A stretch of DNA of 45,273 bases, from the NCBI GenBank assembly GCA_023384005.1, contig JAHDXY010000006.1, forward strand, positions 1 to 45,273. Reading direction: 5' to 3'. A program made the position numbers and the translations under genes. Source of the stretch: Burkholderiaceae bacterium (GTDB taxonomy: Bacteria; Pseudomonadota; Gammaproteobacteria; Burkholderiales; Burkholderiaceae_E). This document shows, piece after piece, positions 1-9,934 of the stretch (position 1 is its first letter; each line of letters starts with the position of its first letter). The notes under the pieces were generated by a model. The model worked only from the letters and a program-made list of their open reading frames with translations, was not told the origin of the DNA and ran no database searches.

Positions 1-95
1 AGCTTGCCATCCCTGCGTAGGCGCCAGATCGTCATATCGGAGCATCCGCCGAGCTTTTCCTTCAGTTGCTTGTCTGTAATGAGTCGTTTCACCAT
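1..95 (-). CDS. AlpA-family excisionase/regulator, partial (runs off left edge)
   Basis: The reverse strand from position 95 reads MVKRLITDKQLKEKLGG, then a Cys-Ser-Asp-Met-Thr-Ile-Trp-Arg stretch ending in an Arg-Arg-Asp-Gly-Lys segment. This is the usual start of AlpA/MerR-like DNA-binding proteins of P4-type elements (helix-turn-helix with a Thr-Ile-Trp-Arg recognition helix). An AGGAG ribosome binding site lies just upstream of the ATG. Only about 31 codons are inside the window. AlpA proteins typically regulate or assist excision of integrated elements, and the integrase remnant next door on the same strand fits that. The call rests on motif and context over a short stretch; a phage regulator of another subfamily is possible. 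Confidence 0.6.
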   Translation of the reverse strand, partial: MVKRLITDKQLKEKLGGCSDMTIWRLRRDGK

Positions 96-219
96 CGGTC
101 TCCTGTTCTATCGCGACCTCTCGGGTATGGATGGTATTGATAGCGCTGGCGATGGCTGCAGAAAACCAATGCAACCGGCGTCGTGGTTTCTAAGTGTCTG
201 ACATCGCTGGGGAATCTCT

Positions 220-999
220 TCACGCGTTGGCCTCGGTTGCAGCTACCGCAGTGGCCGACGGTTTGGCGACGGCGTCCAAGTAGTCCGCCCACCACTGCAT
301 CAGGCGGGTCCGCTCCTCGAATCGGTCACCCCGGTCGTATGCGCCCTTGACCTTGTTCTGTTCGGTGTGGGCCAAGGCGCGTTCCACGGCGTCGACGGAC
401 CACATGCGATGCTTCTTGCCGTCGATCTCCGTGACGGCCTCGTTGAGGATCGTCGAGGCCAGGGCGCGGAAGCCGTGGACGGTGGTGCGTTTGTGGAAGC
501 CCATCCGGTAGACGGCGAAGATCATGGTGTTCTGGCTTGCCGGTTTGTCTTCGAGCCGGCCAGGCATCAGCCACTGCGAGTGGCCGGTGACCTTGTGCAG
601 TTCCTCGAGCGTGGCGAGCGCTTGCTGCGGGAGAGGCACGCGGTGTTCGCGGCGGTTCTTCATCCGCTCCGCTGGAACTACCCACACCCCTTCCTCACGG
701 TCAAACTCGGTCCACTTTGCTTCGCGGACCTCGCTGGTGCGAGCGAGGGTGAGAATCAGGAGGCGCAGACCCAGGCGTGTCGCCGCGTCGCCGTTATAGG
801 CATCGAGTGCGCGCAGAAACGCAGCCGGGCCACGACGATCCGGGTGCTCCGTGGGATAGCGGCGCAATCGGAAGACGCGGCAATTGTTACCGCTGTGAAT
901 GGTGCATTGGGCACATTCAGCGACTTGGTTCCGAATGCGGAGGCACCTTCGGGCAACTAGCAGTCTGGCCCGTGGCGCAGGGCAACCTTCGCCAGCCAC
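220..999 (-). pseudogene. 5'-truncated P4-type tyrosine integrase
   Basis: The catalytic half of a phage/island tyrosine recombinase is recognisable from about residue 50 (position ~850) to the stop. The Arg of LARTSEVREAKW, the Lys of the MKNRREHRVPL beta-hairpin segment, HGFR (His-x-x-Arg), the His of ALAHTE and the Tyr nucleophile in AYDR are all present, followed by the typical QWWADYLDA end. The N-terminal arm-binding and core-binding regions, about 180-200 residues in P4-type integrases, are missing. The first ~50 residues of the open frame do not resemble an integrase. The gene therefore looks deleted at its 5' end and probably inactive. It lies downstream of tRNA-Arg on the same strand, the usual site for such genes. 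Island decay is inferred. Confidence 0.75.
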
Positions 1000-1173
1000 A
1001 CGCCGAGCGTCATAGTCTCGCGCACGATCGCGCAGTGCGCTACCGGCTTGAGGTCCTCAGGCCCCGGAAGCCCCAAGGCAGGAGCCGCGACACGGGCCCT
1101 AAAGGGCTGTACGCTGGCCAAGAGACGAAGCGTGAATGGTACAACTGGCGATCTATGGTACAGAGCAAGGAAA
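1000..1173. other. Gap between integrase remnant and tRNA terminator
   Basis: No convincing coding sequence was seen in this stretch. It is where the lost 5' part of the integrase and the attachment site would be expected if an element integrated at the tRNA 3' end. I could not recognise a direct repeat of the tRNA 3' end inside the window; the second attachment site would lie beyond the left edge. Confidence 0.4.
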
Positions 1174-1203
1174 AAGGGCTTGGTGATTTCTCTCCAAGCC
1201 CTT
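1171..1203 (-). terminator. Rho-independent terminator of tRNA-Arg
   Basis: On the minus strand a perfect 10-bp stem AAGGGCTTGG / CCAAGCCCTT (arms 1194-1203 and 1174-1183) with a 10-nt loop is followed by a T-tract (A-run at 1171-1175 on the plus strand). It starts 17 nt after the CCA end of the tRNA gene. Confidence 0.8.
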
Positions 1204-1220
1204 GAGTTTCTTACGTTTTT

Positions 1221-1297
1221 TGGCGCGCCCGGCAGGATTCGAACCCACGACCCCCTGGTTCGTAGCCAGGTACTCTATCCAACTGAGCTACGGGCGC
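1221..1297 (-). tRNA. tRNA-Arg (anticodon ACG)
   Basis: Read on the minus strand, the gene begins GCGCCCGTAGCTCAGTTGGA and ends CGGGCGC-G-CCA. The acceptor stem GCGCCCG/CGGGCGC pairs perfectly. The anticodon stem CCTGG/CCAGG encloses the loop CTACGAA, giving anticodon ACG. The T-arm contains GGTTCGAATCC and the CCA is encoded. The gene is 77 nt long. ACG is the main arginine anticodon for CGN codons in bacteria and is normally edited to ICG. Its 3' end is a likely integration site for the element whose remnants lie at 1-999. Confidence 0.95.
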
Positions 1298-1307
1298 ACA
1301 GCCGCGA

Positions 1308-1313
1308 AATATA
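1308..1313 (-). promoter_or_regulatory. Candidate -10 element for tRNA-Arg
   Basis: TATATT on the minus strand lies about 11 nt upstream of the tRNA 5' end. No good -35 is visible at 16-18 nt. A 7-bp inverted repeat CCGCGAA/TTCGCGG (1302-1308 and 1320-1326) brackets the element. Confidence 0.35.
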
Positions 1314-1372
1314 GCACGATTCGCGGTGCCCGATCCTTGCCTGCCGTGCGTCCGGCTGCGATCGTCGCGCGC

Positions 1373-2038
1373 TCAATCGAGCGCGCTTCGGGGGCCGCGA
1401 CCCGCGAGCGCGGTGCGCATCAGGTCGGCCATCGTCCTGGCGCCGAGCTTGTGCATCAGGTTGGCGCGGTGTGCTTCCACCGTCTTTATGCTGATCGTCA
1501 GGTCGTCGGCGATCTGCTTGTTCAGGCGTCCCGCGACGATCAGGTCCAGAACCTGTCGTTCGCGCGCGGTCAGCCGTGACAGACGCTGCGCGGCTTCGCG
1601 GTCGGCGTTCGCGCTGGCGTGCTCGGCGTCGCACCGATTCAGGCACTGTCGCACCAGCGCGCACAACTGCTCTTCGCTGAACGGCTTCTCGATGAAATCC
1701 ACGGCGCCCTTTTTCACGCAGTTCACGGCCATCGGGACGTCGCCGTGACCGGTGATGAACACCTGCGGAACGCGGATGTCCATGCGGATCAGTTCGTCCT
1801 GCAACTCGAGCCCGGACATGCCCGGCATGCGCACGTCCAGAAGGAGGCAACCTGCGTCATCGAGGCGCGCCGTCAGGCGGGCCCGTGCAAGGAGCTGATC
1901 CGCGCCTGGCAGCACGACCACCTCGAAAGCGTTCGCCTCGAGCAGCCAGCGCAGCGAGTCGCGCACTGCCTCGTCGTCGTCGACGACATAGACGGCGCGG
2001 CGCTTGCTCGAATCGGCGCTCGTTTCGTTCGCAGTCAT
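1373..2038 (-). CDS. FixJ-type response regulator (receiver + LuxR HTH)
   Basis: This is a 221-residue two-component response regulator. The receiver domain (about residues 15-125) has the acidic pair in VVDDDEA, phospho-acceptor Asp68 in LLLDVRMPG, the ITGHGD switch segment and Lys118 in EKPF. The C-terminal LuxR/FixJ helix-turn-helix (about 150-215) includes LTARERQVLDLIVAG and a KTVEAHRANLM recognition helix. The ATG at 2038 starts 29 nt after the stop of the upstream sensor kinase on the same strand, so the two should be co-transcribed. The frame stays open far upstream, but that part is a shadow of the kinase gene. FixJ/DctR/TodT-like regulators control nutrient-responsive promoters; the target here is unknown. 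Confidence 0.9.
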   Translation of the reverse strand: MTANETSADSSKRRAVYVVDDDEAVRDSLRWLLEANAFEVVVLPGADQLLARARLTARLDDAGCLLLDVRMPGMSGLELQDELIRMDIRVPQVFITGHGDVPMAVNCVKKGAVDFIEKPFSEEQLCALVRQCLNRCDAEHASANADREAAQRLSRLTARERQVLDLIVAGRLNKQIADDLTISIKTVEAHRANLMHKLGARTMADLMRTALAGRGPRSALD

Positions 2039-2067
2039 CGATGCCCTGGTCGGTCGCCGTCGTCCGC

Positions 2068-4260
2068 TCAGGCCGCACGCGTCATCGCGTGCGTGTCGGC
2101 CGCCGGCAGGGTGAATCGGAACTCGCAACCGCCGCTCGGGGTCGCTTCGACCCAGAGCCGGCCGCGATGTGCTTCGACGATCGAGCGGCAGATGTTCAGG
2201 CCCATTCCCATCCCCTCGGACTTCGTCGTGAAGAACGGCTCGAACAGCCGCGACCGCGCCTCGGACGAGAGGCCGGGACCGGTGTCGGAAACGGAGAATT
2301 CCACCTGCGCGTCGCGCCTGGTGGCCTGCACGCGAAGCGTGCGCCGCCGTGCTCCGCTCATCGCGTCGATCGCGTTCTTCGCGAGGTTCAGCAGAACCTG
2401 TTCGATCAGGATCGGGTCGGCATAGACCGGGGCGACCGAGGGATCGATCTCGATTTCGATACGCACCCCGCGTCGGCGCGCGTCGATCTCCGCAAGTCCG
2501 ATTGCCTCGGCGACGATCTCGGAGACCTTGCACCACCTGCGCTCGGGTTCGCTGCGCTTGACGAAGGCGCGAATCCGCTGAATCACCGTTCCCGCGCGCT
2601 CGGCCTGGGCAGCGGCCTTGGACAGGGCCTCGAGCGTCTCTTTCGGTTCGATCTCGAGCGCGGCGGATTGCCGGGTCCGGATTCTCGCGCTCAGGCCCAT
2701 GCAGTAGTTCAGGATCGCGGTGAGCGGCTGGTTCAGCTCGTGCGCCAGCGACGATGCCATCTCTCCCATGGTCACCAGTCGCGCAGTGCGCTGCAGCTTC
2801 TCCTCCTGCTCGCGATGCCGCTCTTCCGCCTCGTGACGTCGCGTGACTTCCGTCGCGACGACCAGGCGCGCCTGGCGACCGTCGACCCAGCGGATCAGCC
2901 TGGGCCTGAGGTCGAACCAGCGCCCGCTCGCAGGAAGGAGCAGTTCGCGCACTTCGCCGTCGCCAAGCGACGGGTCCGACGCCGCCATGACTGCGGCGAG
3001 GTCTTCGCTGTCGCCGAACATCTGGCGGCAAAGGCGGTTGGTGAACAGCGCTGAGTCCTTGCTCGCGCCGGACCCGCCCGCGAGCTCGACTTGCGGATCC
3101 GCCAGCGCGAGAACCAGCACCGCCGCGTCGAGTTCGTCGAGCACCTTGGCGAAGCGTTCGTGCGCCTCGGCAAGTTCCTCGCGCACCCGCCGCGGTTCGG
3201 TGATGTCGGTGACCGAGGTCATCCACCCGGTCTGCACGCCTTGTCCGTCGATCAGCGGGGAAACGTACATCCGGGCGTCGAACATCGATCCGTCCTTGCG
3301 GCGCACCTGGACCTCGAACCCGGACTGCGGCGCATGACCGGCCAGCACCATGTCCATGTTGGTCTTGTGCAGCGCTTCGCGTCCGCGCGGCCAATACGGA
3401 TAGGGCGGCAGGGTCCCGATCAGTTCGTCGCGACGATAGCCGATCATCTTGCTGAACGCGCGGTTCACGTAGGTGATGCGGCCGTCCATGTCGAAGGCGC
3501 GCATCCCCGTGAGGATCGATTCCTCCATCGCCTGCCTGAAGGCGGTTTCGGCGCGCAACGCCGCCTCGGCGGCCTTGCGCTCGGTGACGTCGTGCGCGAC
3601 GGCATACCAGGTAGTCGATCCGGGGTCGGGGTCGCGCCGCATCGACCAGTGCAACCAGCGCCATCCAATCCCGTCGGCGAGTCGCGCCTCGATACTTACC
3701 TGGGTGTCGGACGTTCGATCGTCGACGCGCAGCGCCTGGGCGAGTTGCTCGCGATCGTCCGGGTGCACGAAGTCAAAGAGGAGCGCGCTGCCGAGCTCGG
3801 CTCCCACGAGCGTCTCGAATGCGGGGTTCGCGCGGTGCACTCGGCCGGAAGCCCCGAGCACGCACATCAGGTCCTGCGAGAGCCTGAACAGGCGGTCGCG
3901 CTCGGCCTCGGCCATGATGCGCCGACGCGCGTGGCGCCAGAGAAGCACCAGGCTCAGCAGGCTCGCCGCCGATAGCGCAAACACCGCGAGCACCAGGTTA
4001 TGCTCGATCCGGTGCGGTTGCGGATCGAGCGCGTCGGCGCGCAGCCGCACGCCGTGGCCCGGAGGGTCGAGCATTGGCGCGTAGCCGAGTCGCGAAGGCG
4101 CCCCCGAAGCCGATTGCGGCCCGACGATCACGTTGCCCGCGCCTGCAGTGATCGCTACCCGGTAGTTTGGCCGCACGTCTGGCGGGAGCGCGGCGCCGAG
4201 CATGCGGTTCAGCGAGTACCCGACGACCAGGGCCCCCGCTACACCGGTGTCGCGCAGCAT
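2068..4260 (-). CDS. PAS sensor histidine kinase, main part (downstream of an in-frame stop)
   Basis: This 730-residue open frame holds the C-terminal part of a periplasmic sensing segment, a membrane helix (~87-108), three PAS-like regions (~120-235, 240-355, 360-480), a HisKA box with the phospho-accepting His in SLAHELNQPLTAI, and an HATPase domain (NLAKNAIDAM, DTGPGLS, FEPFFTTK, GMGMGLNICRSIV). It is in the same frame as the 175-residue piece at 4267-4794, with a single TAA (4267-4269) and two codons between them. The first residues (APMLRDTGVAGALVVGYSL) read like the middle of a DctS-type sensor domain, not a natural N-terminus. Either the kinase is a recent pseudogene, or it restarts at ATG 4260, or the stop is a sequence error. 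It forms a pair with the regulator at 1373-2038. Confidence 0.8.
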   Translation of the reverse strand: MLRDTGVAGALVVGYSLNRMLGAALPPDVRPNYRVAITAGAGNVIVGPQSASGAPSRLGYAPMLDPPGHGVRLRADALDPQPHRIEHNLVLAVFALSAASLLSLVLLWRHARRRIMAEAERDRLFRLSQDLMCVLGASGRVHRANPAFETLVGAELGSALLFDFVHPDDREQLAQALRVDDRTSDTQVSIEARLADGIGWRWLHWSMRRDPDPGSTTWYAVAHDVTERKAAEAALRAETAFRQAMEESILTGMRAFDMDGRITYVNRAFSKMIGYRRDELIGTLPPYPYWPRGREALHKTNMDMVLAGHAPQSGFEVQVRRKDGSMFDARMYVSPLIDGQGVQTGWMTSVTDITEPRRVREELAEAHERFAKVLDELDAAVLVLALADPQVELAGGSGASKDSALFTNRLCRQMFGDSEDLAAVMAASDPSLGDGEVRELLLPASGRWFDLRPRLIRWVDGRQARLVVATEVTRRHEAEERHREQEEKLQRTARLVTMGEMASSLAHELNQPLTAILNYCMGLSARIRTRQSAALEIEPKETLEALSKAAAQAERAGTVIQRIRAFVKRSEPERRWCKVSEIVAEAIGLAEIDARRRGVRIEIEIDPSVAPVYADPILIEQVLLNLAKNAIDAMSGARRRTLRVQATRRDAQVEFSVSDTGPGLSSEARSRLFEPFFTTKSEGMGMGLNICRSIVEAHRGRLWVEATPSGGCEFRFTLPAADTHAMTRAA

Positions 4261-4266
4261 CGGCGC

Positions 4267-4794
4267 TTACATTTCGAACCCCATCTCGTCGTCGAAGGCG
4301 TGAAAGGGCGCGGTATAGGTCGGTCGGCGCAGTTCGCGCGCGCGATCGAAGGCGTCGACGCCCTCGGCTTCGACCACCTGGCTGCGTTCGGCCCGAAACG
4401 GTATCGAAGCGACTCCCCTGGCGGCGAGCGTCCAGCGCACGCGCCGGTCCGGTGCGATCACGCTCACGTACAGGGCGTCGTGGTTGCGGCGCAGGAAGTC
4501 CTGGATCGCCTCGAGCACGCGCCCGGTTGGCGCCGTGATCGTGGACACGTCGGCCGACGCGCTCACCATCGCATCCTGATTCTCGCGAAGCCTCAGCTTG
4601 ATCGCCTGCAGGGCGGCGTCGACGTCGCGATACAGGGCTTGGCGCTGCCGGTCGTCGGCGGCTTCGTTCAGGTACCAGAAGAAACTGACGACCAGAGCGA
4701 CGAACAGCGCCAGCCCGAAGACGTGCGCGAGGGTAAACAACTTGATCGCGCGAAGCTCTACGCCCGGCGCGGGGGGCAGGTGACGGTCGCTCAT
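4267..4794 (-). CDS. N-terminal piece of the split sensor kinase
   Basis: This 175-residue frame has a short cytoplasmic start, one membrane helix (~18-41, containing FGLALFVALVVSFFWYL) and an extracytoplasmic region ending at MGFEM-TAA. Such a region with one leading helix is the first half of a DctS-like sensor module, and the second half continues in frame after the stop at 4260. Alone, this piece would be a single-pass membrane protein without a kinase domain. The ATG at 4794 is 207 bp from the divergent aceE start. The two pieces together would give about 908 residues, normal for a multi-PAS kinase of this kind. Confidence 0.7.
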   Translation of the reverse strand: MSDRHLPPAPGVELRAIKLFTLAHVFGLALFVALVVSFFWYLNEAADDRQRQALYRDVDAALQAIKLRLRENQDAMVSASADVSTITAPTGRVLEAIQDFLRRNHDALYVSVIAPDRRVRWTLAARGVASIPFRAERSQVVEAEGVDAFDRARELRRPTYTAPFHAFDDEMGFEM

Positions 4795-5001
4795 CGGATG
4801 CTCGGATTGCGGTCCAGTGTATGGTCAGCGCGACAGGGCGTCCATCGTGCCGCAGGCGATCCGACGAAATCCTATAATACGAAATGCAAATGCATAGAGT
4901 GAAAATTTCTCTTGTCTTTCATGGTGAGCCTCTCTAAAATCGGTCGAGCCCCTGGCGCGAAAGCAACCCACAAGAAGCAGTCGTTTCACAGGAGACAGCG
5001 A
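4795..5001. promoter_or_regulatory. Divergent control region, sensor kinase / aceE
   Basis: This 207-bp AT-richer intergenic region carries a perfect TATAAT at 4873-4878 (plus strand, 123 nt before aceE) without a clear -35. A short inverted repeat ATGCA-AA-TGCAT at 4884-4895 follows directly and could be an operator overlapping the start site. The aceE ribosome binding site GGAGA is at 4991-4995. Confidence 0.45.
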
Positions 5002-7710
<2,709 letters not shown>

Positions 7711-7722
7711 GGCGCAAGCGAG

Positions 7723-7957
7723 ATGAGCCAGACAATCGAAGTGAATGTCCCCGACATCGGCGACTTCAAGGAAGTCGAGGTGATCGAGGTCCTGGTCAAA
7801 CCGGGCGACACAGTCAGCGCCGAGCAGTCGCTGATCACGGTCGAGTCGGACAAGGCGTCGATGGAGATTCCGAGTTCGAGTGCCGGCGTGGTGCGCGAGC
7901 TGAAGGTCAAGCTCGGCGACAGGGTCGCGATGGGCACGCCGATACTGGTGCTCGAGG
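7723..7957 (+). repeat. Lipoyl-domain direct repeat, copy 1 (aceF)
   Basis: The DNA encoding the aceF lipoyl domain closely matches that at 9700-9934 in lpd, including long near-identical blocks such as the one around GACATCGGCGA-TTCAAGGAAG and GTCGGACAAGGCGTCGATGG. Both copies have the same orientation, about 2 kb apart. Confidence 0.8.
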
Positions 7958-9120
7958 CCGCCGCGGGGGAGATCGCCACGCCGGGGGCGGACGTCGCGAC
8001 GCCGGCGGCGGCGGACACGGCGACGCCCGCCGCGTCGGCGGATCCGGTGGCCGGCGCTGGACCGACCGGTGCGTCATCGTCCGCGCCGGCCGCGGCGCCG
8101 TCGCCTGCGGCAATGCCCGCGCCGTTGCCTGCGGCAATGCCTGCGCCGTCGCCCGCGGCAATGCCGGAGCCCTCATCTGCGGCCGCGCACGTTGTCAAGG
8201 CCCACGCCTCGCCGTCGGTGAGGCGCTTCGCTCGCGAGCTCGGTGTAGACGTGTCGCTGGTGCGCGGCACCGGTCCGAAACAGCGGATCTTGCACGACGA
8301 CGTCCGGGCCTACGTGAAGGATGCCGTCGCGCGCGCCTCGGGCGCGACGCTCGCCGCGCCCTCTCCGTCGGGCGACTCGGGCGCGGGATTGGGGCTGATC
8401 CCCTGGCCGAAGGTCGATTTCGCCAGGTTCGGCCCGGTCGAGGCGAAGGCGCTTTCGCGGATCAGGAAGATCTCGGGCGCGAACCTGCACCGCAACTGGG
8501 TGATGATCCCGCACGTCACGAACAACGAAGACGCCGACATCACCGAACTCGAAGCGTTCCGTGTGCAATTGAACAAGGAGAACGCCAAGAGCGGCGTGAA
8601 GGTGACGATGCTGGCGTTCCTGATCAAGGCCTGCGTCGCAGCGCTCAAGCGCTTTCCCGAGTTCAACGCCTCTCTCGAGGGCGACTCCCTGGTCTACAAG
8701 CAGTACTGGCACGTGGGCTTTGCGGCCGACACCCCCAACGGGCTGGTGGTGCCGGTGATCAAGGAGGCAGACACGAAGGGAGTGGTCGCGATCGCGAAGG
8801 AGATGGGTGAGCTCTCGGCCAAGGCGCGCGACGGAAAACTCGGCCCGGCAGACATGCAGGGCGGATGCTTCACGATCTCCAGCCTCGGCGGCATCGGAGG
8901 CACCTACTTCACTCCGATCATCAACGCGCCGGAGGTGGCGATACTGGGCGTATGCCGCTCATCGATGAAGCCGGTGTGGGACGGCAAGGCCTTCGCGCCG
9001 CGGCTGATCCTCCCGCTTTCGCTTTCCTACGATCATCGAGTGATCGACGGCGCCGCGGCGGCGCGCTTCAACGCGTATCTGGCGCAGTTGCTCGGCGACT
9101 TTCGCCGCGCGATGCTCTGA
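7723..9120 (+). CDS. aceF: Dihydrolipoamide acetyltransferase, PDH E2
   Basis: This 465-residue E2 core protein has one lipoyl domain (1-80, lipoylated Lys44 in [10 protein letters not shown]), a long Ala/Pro/Met linker with a tandem repeat, an E3/E1-binding domain (~165-200, [20 protein letters not shown]) and the catalytic acyltransferase domain with the C-terminal [12 protein letters not shown] active-site motif. It forms the structural core of the complex and moves acetyl groups to CoA. Many proteobacterial E2s carry two or three lipoyl domains. This one has one, while E3 downstream carries a second nearly identical one. A 10-nt gap separates it from the next gene. Confidence 0.96.
   Translation: MSQTIEVNVPDIGDFKEVEVIEVLVKPGDTVSAEQSLITVESDKASMEIPSSSAGVVRELKVKLGDRVAMGTPILVLEAAAGEIATPGADVATPAAADTATPAASADPVAGAGPTGASSSAPAAAPSPAAMPAPLPAAMPAPSPAAMPEPSSAAAHVVKAHASPSVRRFARELGVDVSLVRGTGPKQRILHDDVRAYVKDAVARASGATLAAPSPSGDSGAGLGLIPWPKVDFARFGPVEAKALSRIRKISGANLHRNWVMIPHVTNNEDADITELEAFRVQLNKENAKSGVKVTMLAFLIKACVAALKRFPEFNASLEGDSLVYKQYWHVGFAADTPNGLVVPVIKEADTKGVVAIAKEMGELSAKARDGKLGPADMQGGCFTISSLGGIGGTYFTPIINAPEVAILGVCRSSMKPVWDGKAFAPRLILPLSLSYDHRVIDGAAAARFNAYLAQLLGDFRRAML
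8095..8166 (+). repeat. 24-bp tandem repeat in the aceF linker (3 units)
   Basis: Three 24-bp units encode [16 protein letters not shown] and APSPAAMP, followed by a degenerate fourth. They lie in the flexible linker between the lipoyl and peripheral-subunit-binding domains. Confidence 0.8.
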
Positions 9121-9130
9121 CGCGGCTTCG

Positions 9131-9703
9131 ATGACCACGATCGTCGTCGTGCGCAAGGCCGGGCAAGTCGCGATCGCCTCGGATTCGCTAGTCACGTTCG
9201 GCGAGTTGCGGCTGTCGGGCGACTACGAAGCCAACGAGAAGATCATCAAGGTCGGCGACTCGTATATCGGACTGGCGGGCAGCACCGCGCATTTCTCCGT
9301 GGTTCGACGCCTGCTGGAGTCGACCGATCATCTCGAACTCCACTCGCGCGACGAGGTGTTCGATACCTTCCTTCGGGCGCACACGCAACTGAAGGAGAAG
9401 TACTTCCTCAACCCGAAGGAGGACGAGGACGATCCCTACGAGTCCTCGCAGATCACCGCGGTGATCGCCAATCCCAGCGGGATCTTCGGGGTCTACTCGC
9501 TTCGCGAGGTGTTCAAGTTCGAGCGGTTCTGGGGAATCGGGTCGGGGCGCAACTTCGCGCTGGGTGCGATGCACGCCAGCTACGACCGGCTGCGCTCGGC
9601 GCGCGCGATCGCCCGGGTGGGCGTCCTCGCCGGCACCGAATTCGACAAGAACTCAAGCGGCCCGATCAGGGCCTTCAGTTTCGGTGAGAAGGCAGGCCAA
9701 TGA
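9131..9703 (+). CDS. Proteasome-like Ntn hydrolase, BPH type
   Basis: This 190-residue protein begins MTTIVVVRKAGQVAIASDS, the pattern of HslV and proteasome beta subunits. After Met removal it would expose an N-terminal Thr nucleophile (codon 2). Asp18 matches proteasome Asp17, and Lys37 in ANEKIIKVGDS is the likely counterpart of Lys33. A GLAGST segment and GSGRNFALGAMHASYD follow, as in the beta-subunit fold. There is no HslU partner, and the overall sequence fits the self-compartmentalising betaproteobacterial proteasome homologue (BPH) better than HslV. The gene sits between aceF (10-nt gap) and lpd (ATGA overlap), so it is translated with the pyruvate dehydrogenase subunits. Peptidase activity and substrates are inferred, not shown. 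Confidence 0.8.
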   Translation: MTTIVVVRKAGQVAIASDSLVTFGELRLSGDYEANEKIIKVGDSYIGLAGSTAHFSVVRRLLESTDHLELHSRDEVFDTFLRAHTQLKEKYFLNPKEDEDDPYESSQITAVIANPSGIFGVYSLREVFKFERFWGIGSGRNFALGAMHASYDRLRSARAIARVGVLAGTEFDKNSSGPIRAFSFGEKAGQ

Positions 9704-9934
9704 GCAAGACGATAGAAGTGAAGATCCCCGACATCGGCGATTTCAAGGAAGTCGAGGTGATCGAAGTCCTGGTCAAACCCGGCGAGACGATCGCGGCGGA
9801 GCAGTCGCTGATCACGGTGGAGTCGGACAAGGCGTCGATGGAGATCCCGAGCTCGGCCGCCGGGGTCGTTCGCGAACTCAAAGTGAAGCTCGGCGACAAG
9901 GTGTCCGAAGGCACCGTGCTGCTCGTGCTCGACG
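9700..9934 (+). repeat. Lipoyl-domain direct repeat, copy 2 (lpd)
   Basis: Second copy of the lipoyl-domain coding repeat; see 7723-7957. Recombination between the copies would delete most of aceF and the peptidase gene. Confidence 0.8.

Noticed and set aside
4-201. Plus-strand frame at the left edge
   Set aside because: It is opposite the AlpA-like start and has no recognisable feature or ribosome binding site.
1214-1220. T-run beside the tRNA as a plus-strand terminator
   Set aside because: It lies 10 bases after the hairpin with no plus-strand gene ending there; the hairpin plus T-tract fits the minus-strand tRNA transcript better.
2039-3664. Upstream extension of the response-regulator frame to 763 residues
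   Set aside because: The extra part overlaps the sensor kinase in another frame on the same strand and has Arg/Ala-rich shadow composition; the real start is ATG 2038.
9131-9703. Assignment of the peptidase gene as HslV
   Set aside because: No hslU is adjacent, the sequence after the N-terminal motif differs from HslV, and length and residues fit the BPH type better.
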